DNA of 64,000 nucleotides, taken from Luteibacter mycovicinus (GTDB lineage: Bacteria; Pseudomonadota; Gammaproteobacteria; Xanthomonadales; Rhodanobacteraceae). Positions 9,023-18,500 of the stretch are shown here, one piece after another. The notes under the pieces are model-generated. The model was not told the DNA's origin and did no database searches. It was given only the letters and a program-made list of their open reading frames with translations. Location: assembly GCF_000745235.1 (NCBI RefSeq), contig NZ_JQNL01000001.1:2810501-2874500 (forward strand). Direction: 5' to 3'. Numbering within the stretch: position 1 is the first letter of the stretch; each line of letters begins with the position of its first letter. Both the position numbers and the translations under genes were made by a program.

Positions 9023-9667
9023 ATGTCTTCGAACCCCCTCAACAGCGCCCGCTTCGTCCTGGCCGCGAATGAAATCACCCAGCTGCCCTATGACCAGGGC
9101 GCCGAAGTGGCGTTCGCCGGTCGCTCCAACGCCGGCAAATCGAGCGCCCTCAACGCGCTGACCGGGCACAACGGCCTGGCCCGCACGTCGAAGACGCCGG
9201 GGCGCACGCAGCTGATGGTGGTGTTCGACCTGGCGCCACTGAAGATCGAGGGCGAGTCGCCGGTGGACGCGCGCCTGGTCGACCTTCCCGGATACGGCTA
9301 CGCCAAGGTGCCCGAAGCCATGCGCAAGCACTGGCGTGGCGAGATCGACGCCTACCTGAAGATGCGCCGGAGCCTGCGCGGCATCGTGCTGATCGTGGAC
9401 ATTCGCCATGAGCTGAAGGACTTCGACCGCACCATGATCGAGTTCTGCGCGGCCACCGACCTGCCGTGCCACGTGCTGATGACCAAGGCCGACAAGCTGT
9501 CGCGCGGCCAGGCGTCAGCCGCTCTGGAAACGCTGCGCAAGGATTTCCGCAAGAACAACGTGCCGGGGACCGTGCAGATGTTCTCGTCGCTGGCCAAGAC
9601 CGGTATCGAGGAAGCGCGGGCGCGGGTGATGGAGTTGCTGGCTACGCCGCGACCGCACGAACTATAA
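9023..9667 (+). CDS. engB: Ribosome biogenesis GTPase EngB (YihA/YsxC)
   Basis: Essential-type TrmE-Era-Obg class GTPase needed for late 50S assembly. 214 residues from the ATG at 9023, the first start that places the family N-terminus (NPLNSARFVLAA) in frame; a reading frame running in from far upstream is antisense to other genes. G1 is GRSNAGKSS (33-41), G2 is the KTPGRTQ switch, G3 is DLPGYGYA, G4 is TKADKLSR, and G5 is FSSLAKTG. All GTPase motifs are intact. Transcribed alone, divergent from the cytochrome c4 gene, and followed 5 bases after its stop by a long perfect palindrome that probably serves as its transcript end. Confidence 0.96.
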   Translation: MSSNPLNSARFVLAANEITQLPYDQGAEVAFAGRSNAGKSSALNALTGHNGLARTSKTPGRTQLMVVFDLAPLKIEGESPVDARLVDLPGYGYAKVPEAMRKHWRGEIDAYLKMRRSLRGIVLIVDIRHELKDFDRTMIEFCAATDLPCHVLMTKADKLSRGQASAALETLRKDFRKNNVPGTVQMFSSLAKTGIEEARARVMELLATPRPHEL

Positions 9668-9672
9668 AAAAC

Positions 9673-9716
9673 ATCGCGCGGGCGCGCTCCTACAGGTAGG
9701 AGCGCGCCCGCGCGAT
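9673..9716. repeat. REP-like inverted pair: perfect 21-bp palindrome
   Basis: Two copies of a GTAGGAGCGCGCCC...CGAT unit face each other with only 2 bases between them, giving a perfect 21-bp inverted repeat. A preceding run of five A (9666-9670) would act as a T-tract for minus-strand transcripts. It can form a cruciform or a very stable RNA hairpin and sits exactly between the convergent engB and msrC-like genes, so it probably ends both transcripts. A single related unit occurs at 55709-55732, showing this is a dispersed family, not a unique terminator. Confidence 0.85.
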
Positions 9717-9723
9717 CAAGGTA

Positions 9724-10212
9724 TCAGGCGACGGTAACCATAAAAGCCTCGCACAGCGCCTCCATCCCGCGACGATCCTCGTCATCGAAGCGCGCCACCG
9801 ACGGGCTATCCACGTCCCACACGCCGAACAGGCTGCCGTCGGCCTTGACCAGCGGCACCACGATCTCCGAATTCGATGCGGCATCGCAGGCGATGTGGCC
9901 GTCGAAGTCGTGCACGTCACGGATGACCTGGGTTTGCCGCGTCTGCGCGGCCGTCCCGCACACGCCGCGACCCAGCGCGATGCGGATGCAGGCGGGCTTG
10001 CCCTGGAACGGGCCGACGACCAGCTCGGTGCCATCGAACAGATAGAACCCGGCCCAGTTGAGATCGGGTACGGCGTCGTAGATCAGTGCGGCGAAGTTGG
10101 CGGCATTGGCGATCGTATTCGTCTCGCCGTGCATCAGCCCCTTCGCCTGCTGCAGCAGCTCGGCGTAGAGGGTGGCCTTGTCGTCGGTGGCGAGCGCCTT
10201 GGCTTCAAACAT
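9724..10212 (-). CDS. msrC: GAF-domain free methionine-(R)-sulfoxide reductase
   Basis: Reduces free L-methionine-(R)-sulfoxide using thioredoxin; cytoplasmic antioxidant repair. 162 residues from the ATG at 10212, which matches the family N-terminus better than the in-frame start 51 bases upstream. The single GAF domain has the three family cysteines Cys75, Cys85 and Cys109, with the same spacing (10 and 24) as in E. coli fRMsr, inside ACIRIALGRGVCGTAA and HIACDAAS. The NWAGFYL and GVWDVDSP blocks complete the signature. The gene is convergent with engB and divergent from bioD, 79 bases from the BioD start. Confidence 0.92.
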   Translation of the reverse strand: MFEAKALATDDKATLYAELLQQAKGLMHGETNTIANAANFAALIYDAVPDLNWAGFYLFDGTELVVGPFQGKPACIRIALGRGVCGTAAQTRQTQVIRDVHDFDGHIACDAASNSEIVVPLVKADGSLFGVWDVDSPSVARFDDEDRRGMEALCEAFMVTVA

Positions 10213-10291
10213 GGCGATATATCCAGGGGATTCGTGATCGGAAGAAGACGTGTATGGTGCCACGACCCTGTCCCCGCAAGGCCGTCACAGC

Positions 10292-10963
10292 ATGTCGCGA
10301 CACCTCTTCGTCGCCGGTACCGACACCGGCATCGGCAAGACGCACGGAGCCCAGACTCTGGTTCATGCCTTTCGTCAGGCGGGCGAGCGCGTCGCCGGCA
10401 TGAAGCCGGTGGCCAGCGGCTCGGCGCGAAGCCGGGAGGGCCTGCGTAATCAGGACGCGCTCGATCTGATCGGCGCCAGCGCGCCCCCGCCCCCGTATGC
10501 GCTGGTCAACCCGCTCGCCTACGAGGAGGCCGTGGCCCCTCATCTGGCTGCCCTGCGCAGCGGACGACCCGTCACCTGGCCGCCGCTGGACGCGGCCTTT
10601 CAGTCCCTGGCCGCCGACTACGAGCGTGTGGTGGTCGAAGGCGTCGGCGGCTGGCTGGTGCCACTGGGGGACGGCATCTCGGCCGAGGACATTCCCCGTC
10701 GCTGGGACCTGCCGGTCGTGATGGTGGTCGGTGTCCGCCTTGGCTGCATCAGTCATGCCCGTCTCACCGCACGGGCGATCGAGGCCGACGGCTGTCGCTT
10801 CGCCGGCTGGATCGCCAACATCATCGAGCCGACGATGCCGCTGCTGGAAGAAAACATCGCAACGCTCCGGGCGAGCCTGGCCGCCCCCTGTCTGGGCGTG
10901 CTGCCTTACCGCGTGGCCCCACCCGATGCGGCCATGTTTCTCGATCTCTCCCCGCTGGGCTGA
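10292..10963 (+). CDS. bioD: Dethiobiotin synthetase
   Basis: ATP-dependent ring closure of 7,8-diaminopelargonate with CO2 to dethiobiotin, the penultimate biotin step. 223 residues from the ATG at 10292, which begins the family start MSRHLFVAGTDTGIGKT with the P-loop at 9-17; an in-frame start 42 bases upstream adds an unrelated tail. Also visible are the MKPVASG substrate loop, the EGVGGWLVPL motif (third catalytic block) and the VVGVRLGCISHA strand. No other bio genes lie nearby, so biotin genes are dispersed in this genome. Followed 36 bases later by a small unknown gene on the same strand. Confidence 0.95.
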   Translation: MSRHLFVAGTDTGIGKTHGAQTLVHAFRQAGERVAGMKPVASGSARSREGLRNQDALDLIGASAPPPPYALVNPLAYEEAVAPHLAALRSGRPVTWPPLDAAFQSLAADYERVVVEGVGGWLVPLGDGISAEDIPRRWDLPVVMVVGVRLGCISHARLTARAIEADGCRFAGWIANIIEPTMPLLEENIATLRASLAAPCLGVLPYRVAPPDAAMFLDLSPLG

Positions 10964-10999
10964 CGGCGGCTTCACGCGCGCGGCCGTAACTAGGACGTC

Positions 11000-11335
11000 A
11001 TGACCACGTACTTTCTTTCGATCAAAGACATGAGCCGGGCGAAAGGTCCGGACCCGGAGCTTTCGTTCGAGGGCATCGGCCCGGACAAGCTCGCCACGGA
11101 CATCGCCGACGCCATGCGCGGCGATGGCTTGTTCCAGCGCTGGCGCGCCAGGCAGCCCGAGCCGGATGAGGTCGATCCCAGCCTGGGCGTGACCGACGGC
11201 ACCGCTTCGGCAAAAGGTGAGCTGTCCAACGACCGCACCGACATTCAGCTGACGACATCGCTGCCCATGCGGATCGTCAAGCATCGTCTGAATCTTCTCA
11301 TCGGCTCCAGCTGGGAGCTGCGCGACACCCGGTGA
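11000..11335 (+). CDS. Conserved-looking hypothetical protein, 111 aa
   Basis: A soluble, charged 111-residue protein with no signal peptide, membrane segment or cysteine. I do not recognise the family. It follows bioD by 36 bases and may share its transcript. Codon use is like its neighbours (strong G/C at third positions), which supports it being real. Confidence 0.65.
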   Translation: MTTYFLSIKDMSRAKGPDPELSFEGIGPDKLATDIADAMRGDGLFQRWRARQPEPDEVDPSLGVTDGTASAKGELSNDRTDIQLTTSLPMRIVKHRLNLLIGSSWELRDTR

Positions 11336-11425
11336 AAACCCTTGCCCTGACTGATGGCGGTTGTCCCCGCCGGGCTTACGCCGCTAGAGTCGGCGCTTTG
11401 CTCACCGCCAGGGGACAACCTACCC

Positions 11426-13612
11426 ATGCTGAAGGTCCGTAGCCTCGTGATCGCCACTTCGATCGCTCTCACCGCCGCCTGCTCGTCGTCGAACGACGCC
11501 GATAAGGCCACCGCCCCGGCACCCGCCGGCACGGCTCCCGCCCATGCGGCTACGACCGCCGCCGCCCCGGCCGCGCACGAGAACCCGCTGCTGGTCGCCA
11601 GCACGCTGCCGTTCCAGGCGCCGCCCTTCGACAAGATCGCCGACGGCGACTTCCAGCCGGCTATTGAAGAAGGCATGAAGCAGCAGATCGCCGAGATCGA
11701 GGCGATCGCCAATTCGGCCGACGAGCCGACCTTCGACAACACCATCGTCGCAATGGAAAAGTCCGGCGTGCTGCTCAAGCGCGCGCAGAGCGTCTTCAAC
11801 GCGCTCACCGGCGCGAACACGAACGACACGCTGCAGAAGGTCGACGAAGAAGAGTCGCCCAAACTCGCCGCGCACAGCGATGCCATCTACCTCAACGACA
11901 AGCTGTTCAAGCGCGTCGAGGCGCTCTACGAGAAGCGCGATTCGCTCAAACTCGATCCGGAATCGGCACGTCTGCTCGAGGTCACTTACAAGGACTTCGT
12001 GCATGAAGGCGCGAAGCTCTCCGAAGCCGACAAAACCAGGCTGAAAGAGCTCAACAAGGAAGAGTCGACCCTCAGCACGAAATTCACCAACATGCTGCTC
12101 GCCGATACCAAGGCTGGCGCGCTGGTGGTCGATGACAAGAAAGCACTCGATGGCATGTCCGACGGCGACATCGCCGCCGCCGCCGATGCCGCCAAAGATC
12201 GCAAGCTCGACGGCAAGTACGTGGTCGCGCTGCAGAACACCACGCAGCAGCCCGCCCTGCAGGGCCTGAACGATCGCGCCACTCGTGAGAAGCTGTTCAA
12301 GGCCTCGTGGGAGCGCGCTGAGCACGGCGACGCCAACGACACGCGCGAGACCATCACGCGCATTGCGCAGTTGCGCGCCGAACGCGCCAAGCTTCTTGGG
12401 TTCCCCAATTACGCCGCATGGAAACTCGACGACCAGATGGCGAAGACGCCCGAGGCCGCCGAGAAGTTCATGGAGCGCCTGGTGCCTGCGGCGGTCGCCC
12501 GCGCGAAGAGCGAGTCGAAGGACATCCAGGATGTGATCGACAAGGAAAAGGGTGGCTTCCAGGTCCAGGCATGGGACTGGGACCATTACGCCGAGAAGGT
12601 CCGCAAGGCCAAGTACGATCTCGACGAAGCGCAGGTCAAGCCGTATTTCGAACTCGACAACGTGCTGCAGAACGGCGTGTTCTACGCCGCTAACCAGCTC
12701 TACGGGATCACGTTCAAAGAGCGCAAGGACATCCCGACCTGGCAGCCCGACATGCGCGTGTTCGAGGTGTTCGACAAGGACGGCACCTCGATGGCGCTGT
12801 TCTACGTCGATTACTTCAAGCGCGACAACAAGAACGGCGGCGCGTGGATGAGCAATCTCGTCGACCAGTCCAAGCTGTTCGGCAACAAGCCGGTGGTCTA
12901 TAACGTCGCCAACTTCAGCAAGCCCGCCCCGGGCCAGCCGGCGCTGATCTCGTTCGACGACGTCACCACCATGTTCCACGAGTTCGGTCACGCGCTGCAC
13001 GGCATGTTCGCCGACTCGCAGTACCCGTCGCTTTCGGGCGCGAATACCGCGCGCGACTTCGTCGAGTTCCCGTCGCAGTTCAACGAACAGTGGGCGTCCG
13101 ACCCGAAGGTTTTCGCCAACTACGCCAAGCACTACCAGACCGGCGCGCCCATGCCTGCCGAGCTGGTCGAAAAGATCAAGAAGGCCTCGAGCTTCAATCA
13201 GGGCTACGCGATGAGCGAGCTGATCTCGGCGGCGCTGCTCGATATGCAGTGGCACATGCTGCCGGCCAGCGACAAGAAGCAGGACGTCGACCAGTTCGAA
13301 GCCGATGCGCTGAAAAAGGCCGGCTTTACGCTGGCGCAGGTGCCGCCGCGTTACCGCTCCAGCTACTTCCAGCATATCTGGGGTAACGGTTATGCCGCCG
13401 GTTACTACGCGTACCTGTGGACGCAGATGCTCGACTCGGATGCCTTCGAGTGGTTCAAGGAGCACGGCGGCCTGACCCGCGAAAACGGCCAGATCTTCCG
13501 CGACAAGATCCTGTCGAAGGGCAACACGGAAGAACTCGGCAAGCTCTACCGTGACTTCCGCGGCAAGGAGCCGAGCATCGAGCCGATGCTGAAGGATCGC
13601 GGTCTCAAATAA
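11426..13612 (+). CDS. dcp: M3 family metallopeptidase, peptidyl-dipeptidase Dcp-like lipoprotein
   Basis: Zinc metallopeptidase of the thimet oligopeptidase family, 728 residues from the ATG at 11426. The chosen start gives a lipoprotein signal (IALTAAC followed by SSS) and an Ala/Pro/Thr linker to about residue 50; an in-frame start 72 bases upstream would bury it. The zinc site is HEFGH at 518-522 (in MFHEFGHALHGM), with the downstream ARDFVEFPSQFNEQW block carrying the third ligand Glu. The C-terminal YRSSYFQHIWGNGYAAGYYAYLWTQMLDSDAFEWF region is typical of Dcp. It probably removes C-terminal dipeptides from oligopeptides at the periplasmic side of a membrane. E. coli Dcp has no lipoprotein signal, so the anchoring is notable. 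A strong terminator follows. Confidence 0.93.
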   Translation: MLKVRSLVIATSIALTAACSSSNDADKATAPAPAGTAPAHAATTAAAPAAHENPLLVASTLPFQAPPFDKIADGDFQPAIEEGMKQQIAEIEAIANSADEPTFDNTIVAMEKSGVLLKRAQSVFNALTGANTNDTLQKVDEEESPKLAAHSDAIYLNDKLFKRVEALYEKRDSLKLDPESARLLEVTYKDFVHEGAKLSEADKTRLKELNKEESTLSTKFTNMLLADTKAGALVVDDKKALDGMSDGDIAAAADAAKDRKLDGKYVVALQNTTQQPALQGLNDRATREKLFKASWERAEHGDANDTRETITRIAQLRAERAKLLGFPNYAAWKLDDQMAKTPEAAEKFMERLVPAAVARAKSESKDIQDVIDKEKGGFQVQAWDWDHYAEKVRKAKYDLDEAQVKPYFELDNVLQNGVFYAANQLYGITFKERKDIPTWQPDMRVFEVFDKDGTSMALFYVDYFKRDNKNGGAWMSNLVDQSKLFGNKPVVYNVANFSKPAPGQPALISFDDVTTMFHEFGHALHGMFADSQYPSLSGANTARDFVEFPSQFNEQWASDPKVFANYAKHYQTGAPMPAELVEKIKKASSFNQGYAMSELISAALLDMQWHMLPASDKKQDVDQFEADALKKAGFTLAQVPPRYRSSYFQHIWGNGYAAGYYAYLWTQMLDSDAFEWFKEHGGLTRENGQIFRDKILSKGNTEELGKLYRDFRGKEPSIEPMLKDRGLK

Positions 13613-13633
13613 GCATTTTTAAAATGCCTGATC

Positions 13634-13657
13634 GACGGCCTCCGCAAGGAGGCCGTC
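13634..13657 (+). terminator. Intrinsic terminator after dcp
   Basis: Perfect 10-bp stem (GACGGCCTCC / GGAGGCCGTC) with a GCAA tetraloop, followed by TTCGTTT. It lies 21 bases after the dcp stop. On the other strand it is also just past the stop of the convergent gene at 13672, so it may work both ways. Confidence 0.85.
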
Positions 13658-13671
13658 TTCGTTTGAGTGCC

Positions 13672-14271
13672 TCACGGGATCAGTTCGATTCGCTCGATGC
13701 CCATGGCCATGCCGCGCCAGACGATGCCCTGGATCTCGTGCAGATTCTGGGCAGCCAGCTTATCCATCCGTTCGATGCACCCATTGCCGCTCTTTTCATA
13801 GTGCGCCGCGTACAGACGCGCGAACGTCGTATGACGCAGAAACGTGATGGTCGCTTCATGGGTCGACGGCGGCTGCAGGACGCTGACGCATACCTTCCGG
13901 TAACTGGCATCGAACAATACGAGGCACTCGTTCTTCGACCCGCGTCGTGCCGTCAACACGACGCGACTTTCGTCGTCGTCTTCGAGAACGCCGATCAAGG
14001 CGTCCTTTTCGACAGGAAGTATCCACGCTCCGGGGATGCGAAATGGCACATCGGCCGGCAACTGTCCTTCATCGAGATGGGCAAACGACAGCACCTGACG
14101 CTCACTGGCTTGTTCATTGCCCTGCGGCAAGCTCAGATGCATGAGTTCCTTGTGCGAGCGTATATGTTGCAGCGGCGTCAGGTGTCCCTTTGGTGAGGGC
14201 GCCCGCATGGTGATCGTGCGGGCATGGCCGCGGTCTTGCTGGATCAGGCAATCGGTACCGGGCGACGTCAT
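13672..14271 (-). CDS. Hypothetical protein, 199 aa
   Basis: A soluble 199-residue protein with no recognised domain. The ATG at 14271 is supported by a strong Shine-Dalgarno (GAGGAGGA) about 8 bases upstream. The C-terminal half (THEATITFLRHTTFARLYAAHY ending in a MAMGIERIELIP segment) looks like an alternating strand/helix domain. There is no signal peptide. It begins a run of three minus-strand genes of unknown function between dcp and putA, but a 113-base gap separates it from the other two. Function unknown. Confidence 0.65.
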   Translation of the reverse strand: MTSPGTDCLIQQDRGHARTITMRAPSPKGHLTPLQHIRSHKELMHLSLPQGNEQASERQVLSFAHLDEGQLPADVPFRIPGAWILPVEKDALIGVLEDDDESRVVLTARRGSKNECLVLFDASYRKVCVSVLQPPSTHEATITFLRHTTFARLYAAHYEKSGNGCIERMDKLAAQNLHEIQGIVWRGMAMGIERIELIP

Positions 14272-14384
14272 GTCGCTGTCCTCCTCTGGGGGATGGACGT
14301 CGGGTACCGGCCGACGCGAAGTATGGCAACTCTTGCATCACGCCGTAGCACTGCGCAATAGGCCGTGAGGCGTAGCGCGGCGGA

Positions 14385-14858
14385 TCAGGTTTTGGGTGCG
14401 GGATCGGGATCGTACACCGACGGGTTGCATTGCTCCTGCTCGGTCTTCCTGCGCCCTACATAGGGTCGCGTCGGTTCGATGTTGTAGGTCGGCTTGTCGG
14501 GATAGAGCCGGACGTGGCACTCCAGCTGGTCGAGCAAGCCCCTGGTGTTATGCCCCATATCCCAGAGAGGGTTTCCCGAAAACTTGCTGAGGACCTCGTC
14601 GTCGAAAACGTCGACATACGTCGGATCCCGGTTTCGCGCCTGGCGCCCACATGCCGTCGGCGTGATATGCAGGATCGGGCCGTATTCGTCGATGGTCCAC
14701 TCGCCCTTTTCGACAAAAGGGGGCGGGCAGTCGGAGGGCGGAGCCTTGACGGCGCGCGATGACGTTATCTCCCGTGGGTCCGGTGTGGAAGCGCAGGCGG
14801 TCACCACACCGCAGGCGAGCGTGATGAAGGCGGTGAGATGGCACGTTCTCGTCTTCAT
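14385..14858 (-). CDS. Secreted lipoprotein, DUF2599-like (paralogue of next gene)
   Basis: 157 residues. The N-terminus is a lipoprotein signal with lipobox VTAC (Cys22). The mature domain has four cysteines in the contexts DCPPPF, TACGR, LECHV and EQCNP, matching one-for-one those of the neighbouring product, so two disulfides are likely. Shared blocks include YGPIL, KFSGNPLW, GLLDQ and the IEP-x2-PYVG motif. The pattern (TPT..GR, DQ..CH, IEP.RP, CNP) resembles DUF2599, a family of small exported proteins of unknown role; that resemblance is from memory of the family pattern. It is 6 bases downstream of the paralogue, so both are one transcript. Confidence 0.72.
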   Translation of the reverse strand: MKTRTCHLTAFITLACGVVTACASTPDPREITSSRAVKAPPSDCPPPFVEKGEWTIDEYGPILHITPTACGRQARNRDPTYVDVFDDEVLSKFSGNPLWDMGHNTRGLLDQLECHVRLYPDKPTYNIEPTRPYVGRRKTEQEQCNPSVYDPDPAPKT

Positions 14859-14864
14859 GTCGGT

Positions 14865-15287
14865 TCAGCTCTTTGCCGGCGGATCGGGGTCGGCGACTTT
14901 CGGTTTACACCGCGACGTTATGGTCCGGGCTTCGCCGACGTAAGGCAGGCTGGGCTCGATCTCGAACGTGACATCCTGACGAAAGAGCGCGAAGTGGCAG
15001 CGAACCTGGTCGCGCAGTCCTTGCGGGTTGTACCAGAGCGGATTGCCGCTGAAGCGCTTGACCACCTCGACATACACGGAGGCCAGATCGTAGCCATCCG
15101 CCAGACGTCCGCAGAGTGTCGTGTGCAGTGTCAGGATGGGTCCATAAGGCCCCACGCTCCACTGCCCGTCCGAAATGAAAGGCGCCGGACAAAGCTCGCT
15201 CTTTGCGCGCCCGGGTGCCGCGTGGCTTGCAACGGAGCACACCAGCATCAGCACAGCGACGATACGCGCCCACATCCTGTGGTTCAT
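14865..15287 (-). CDS. Secreted protein, DUF2599-like (tandem paralogue)
   Basis: 140 residues with a Sec signal peptide (IVAVLMLVCSVASHA, cleavage near residue 23) and no lipobox, so the product is probably released into the periplasm or medium. The mature part shares four cysteine positions (ELCPAPF, TLCGR, VRCHF, SRCKP) and the YGPIL, RFSGNPLW, GLRDQ and IEP-x2-PYVGEA blocks with the downstream lipoprotein gene. The pair looks like a tandem duplication in which one copy became membrane-anchored. No enzyme motif is visible. An effector, inhibitor or surface role is speculation; DUF2599 resemblance is tentative. Confidence 0.72.
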   Translation of the reverse strand: MNHRMWARIVAVLMLVCSVASHAAPGRAKSELCPAPFISDGQWSVGPYGPILTLHTTLCGRLADGYDLASVYVEVVKRFSGNPLWYNPQGLRDQVRCHFALFRQDVTFEIEPSLPYVGEARTITSRCKPKVADPDPPAKS

Positions 15288-15438
15288 CGGTGGTTCCCTC
15301 GCGGCACGATGGGTCAGCGACGTCGTGTCCTGACATGCTTCAGCCTAGGACTGGCGTGTCCGGGCTGCAACGGGCCGGGCATTTGATCTTCCACCGTCGC
15401 GTAAAAGAGTTGCCGGCGAGTTGCCGGAATTGCGCGCA

Positions 15439-15471
15439 GAAAAAAGCCGCGCCCTCGCAGGGGCGCGGCTT
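15439..15471 (-). terminator. Intrinsic terminator of putA
   Basis: Perfect 10-bp stem (AGCCGCGCCC / GGGCGCGGCT) with a 6-base loop, followed on the minus strand by six T. Placed 31 bases past the putA stop. A textbook rho-independent terminator. Confidence 0.92.
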
Positions 15472-15501
15472 CGAATGGCCAGCGCTGACGCAGGCCGGCG
15501 A

Positions 15502-18500
15502 TTACTCGCCGATCGTCAGCAACGACGCATTGCCACCGGCGGCGGTGGTGTTGACCGTGAGCGTCCGTTCGCCGGCAAAGCGCAGCAGGTAGTGCGGGCC
15601 ACCCGCCTTGGGGCCGGTGCCGGACAGGCCTTCGCCGCCGAACGGCTGCACGCCGACCACCGCACCGATCTGGTTACGGTTGACGTAGCAGTTGCCGACG
15701 CGCGCGTGGCTGGAGATGTAATCGATGGTGTCGTCGATGCGGCTGTGGATACCCAGCGTCAGGCCGAAGCCCGTCGCGTTGATCTGGTCGACGACCTTCT
15801 CCAGGTCGGCGCCCTTCCAGCGGATGACGTGCAGCACCGGGCCGAACACTTCGCGCGTGAGCACGTCCAGCGACGGGATCTCGTAGGCGCGCGGCGCGAA
15901 GAACGTGCCGTGCGTCGTGGCTTCCGGCAGGGCGACTTCGCCGATCTTCTTCGCTTCGCGATCCATGCGCGCGGCGTGGTCGACGAGGATCTGGCGCGCG
16001 TCTTCGTCGATGACCGGGCCGACGTCGGTCGAGAGCAGTCCGGGGTTGCCGACTTTCAGCTCGGCCATGGCACCGGCGAGCATGTCGATCACCTTGTCGG
16101 CGATGTCTTCCTGCACGAACAGTACGCGCGCGGCGGAGCAACGCTGGCCGGCCGACTGGAACGCCGAGTTGATCACGTCCTTGACGATCTGCTCGGGCAG
16201 CGCGGACGAGTCGGCGATCATCGCGTTCTGGCCGCCGGTCTCGGCGATCAGCGCGGCGATCGGCGCATTCCGCGCGGCCAGCGCACGGTTGATCGCCCAG
16301 GCGGTGTCGGTCGAGCCGGTGAAGGCGACGCCGGCGACGCGCGGGTCGCGGGTGAGGGCGGCACCGACCGTGGCACCGTCGCCCGGCAGGTACTGCAGCA
16401 CGTCGGCCGGCACACCCGCGGCGTGCAGCAGCTTCACGGCGGCGTAGCCGATCAGCGAGGTCTGCTCGGCGGGCTTGGCGACGACCGCGTTACCGGCGGC
16501 GAGCGCGGCGGCCACCTGACCGAGGAAGATCGCCAGCGGGAAGTTCCACGGGCTGATGCAGACGAAGACGCCGCGGCCATTGAGGAACAGCTGGTTGCTC
16601 TCACCGGTGGGGCCCGGCAGCTGCTCGGGCTGGCCGAACAGGCGACGCGCCATCGTGGCGTAGTAGCGCAGGAAGTCGGCGGCTTCGCGGATTTCGGCGA
16701 TGGCGTCGGGCAGGCTCTTGCCGGCTTCGCGCACGCACAGCGCGATGAACTCCGCGCGGTTGTGCTCGAGCTGCTCGGCGGCGTGCTCGAGGATCGCGGC
16801 GCGGCTCGCGGCCGGCAGGCGGTCCCAGCCCGGCTGCGCCTTCACACCGGCGGCGAGCGCCTTGTCGACCAGCGCCGGATCGGCGTTCTCGACCGTGCCG
16901 ACGATGCGGCGACGATCGGACGGATCCGTCACTTCGGTCTTCACACCAGCGGTGCTGCCACCGGCGACCAGCGGCGCGGCCGTCCACGGACCGCTGTGGC
17001 GGTTGACGGCGTCGGCGAGCTCGTTGAGCTCGTTGTCGTTAGCGAAGTTCATGCCCATGGAGTTCTTCCGAAGTTCGCCGTAGAGATTGACCGGCAGGGG
17101 AATGCGGGGGTGGGGAATGGAGGTGAAGGCGCGCACCGTTTCGCACGGGTCGGCGACCAGGTCGCGCACCGGCACGCTTTCGTCGACCACGCGGTTGACG
17201 AAGCTGGTGTTGGCGCCGTTCTCGAGCAGGCGGCGGACCAGGTAAGGCAGCAGGTCTTCGTGGCTGCCCACCGGCGCGTACACGCGGCAGGGCACGTTGA
17301 GCTTGTCCTTGCCGATCACTTCCGCGTAGAGGTCCGCGCCCATGCCGTGCAGGCGCTGGTTTTCGTACGGACGGCCCCTGGCGATGTGATGGATCGCGGC
17401 GATGGTGTGCGCGTTGTGCGTGGCGAACTGCGGATACACCGCGTCGCTGCCGGCGGCGAACAGACGATGCGCGCAGGCCAGGTACGAGACGTCGGTGTTG
17501 GGCTTGCGCGTGTACACCGGATAGCCCGACAGGCCGTTTTCCTGCGAACGCTTGATCTCGGCGTCCCAGTAGGCGCCCTTGACCAGTCGTACGAACCAGC
17601 GGCGACCGGTGGTACGAGCCTTCTCGGTCACCCAGTCGATCACGAACGGCGCGCGCTTCTGGTACGCCTGGATGACGATGCCCAGGCCGTTCCAGCCCTG
17701 CAGTGACGGATGCTCGAAGACGTCGCCGATGATGTCGAGCGAGAGCTCGAGGCGATCGGTTTCTTCGGCGTCGACGGACAGCGCGATGCCGTTCCTGAAG
17801 GCCAGCTGCGAGAGTTCGAGCAGCTTGGCGCCGAGTTCGGCACGGGCGCGGGCGCGGTTGGCCACTTCGTAGCGCGGATGCAGCGCCGACAGCTTGACCG
17901 AGATCGACGGCGCTTCGAGGTTGCTGGTGAACGGACCACGGCCACCGAGCGCGTTGATCGCGTCGCGGTAATCCTGCTGGTAACGCTCAGCCGTGGCCTG
18001 GGTCAGCGCCGACTCGCCGAGCATGTCGTACGAATAGCGGTAGACCGCGTGCTCTTTTTCGGCGGAACGGTCCAGCGCTTCCTTGATGGTGCGACCCATC
18101 ACGAACTGGTGGCCCATGATCCGCATGGCCTGACGCACGGCGAGGCGCACTACCGGTTCACCGGCGCGGCCGACCAGGCGGCGCAGCGCGGAGGTGAAGT
18201 CGTGGCGGGTTTCTTCCGCCAGGTTGACCAGGTGGCCGGTGAGCATCAGGCCCCAGGTCGAGGCGTTGACGAACACCGACTCGCTCTGGCCCAGGTGTTT
18301 CTTCCAGTCCGCATCGCCCAGCTTGTCGCGGATGAGCTTGTCCGCCGTGGCCTTGTCGGGGATGCGCAGCAGCGCTTCGGCCACGCACATCAGCAGGACC
18401 CCCTCTTCCGAGGACAGGTCGTACTGGCGCATGAAGGATTCGACGGCGCTCTGGTCCTTGGCGCGGGCGCGAACCCGGGTCACCAGGCCGGCGGCCACGT

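Noticed and set aside
6698..9667. A plus-strand frame of nearly 1000 codons ending at engB
   Set aside because: Only its last 214 codons are EngB. The rest is antisense to the DsbA and cytochrome genes and has no domain.
11420..13465. A minus-strand frame of 681 codons opposite the M3 peptidase gene
   Set aside because: Antisense shadow of an intact M3 peptidase with HEFGH.
15421..17706. A long plus-strand frame opposite putA
   Set aside because: Antisense shadow; putA has all motifs on the minus strand and a terminator.
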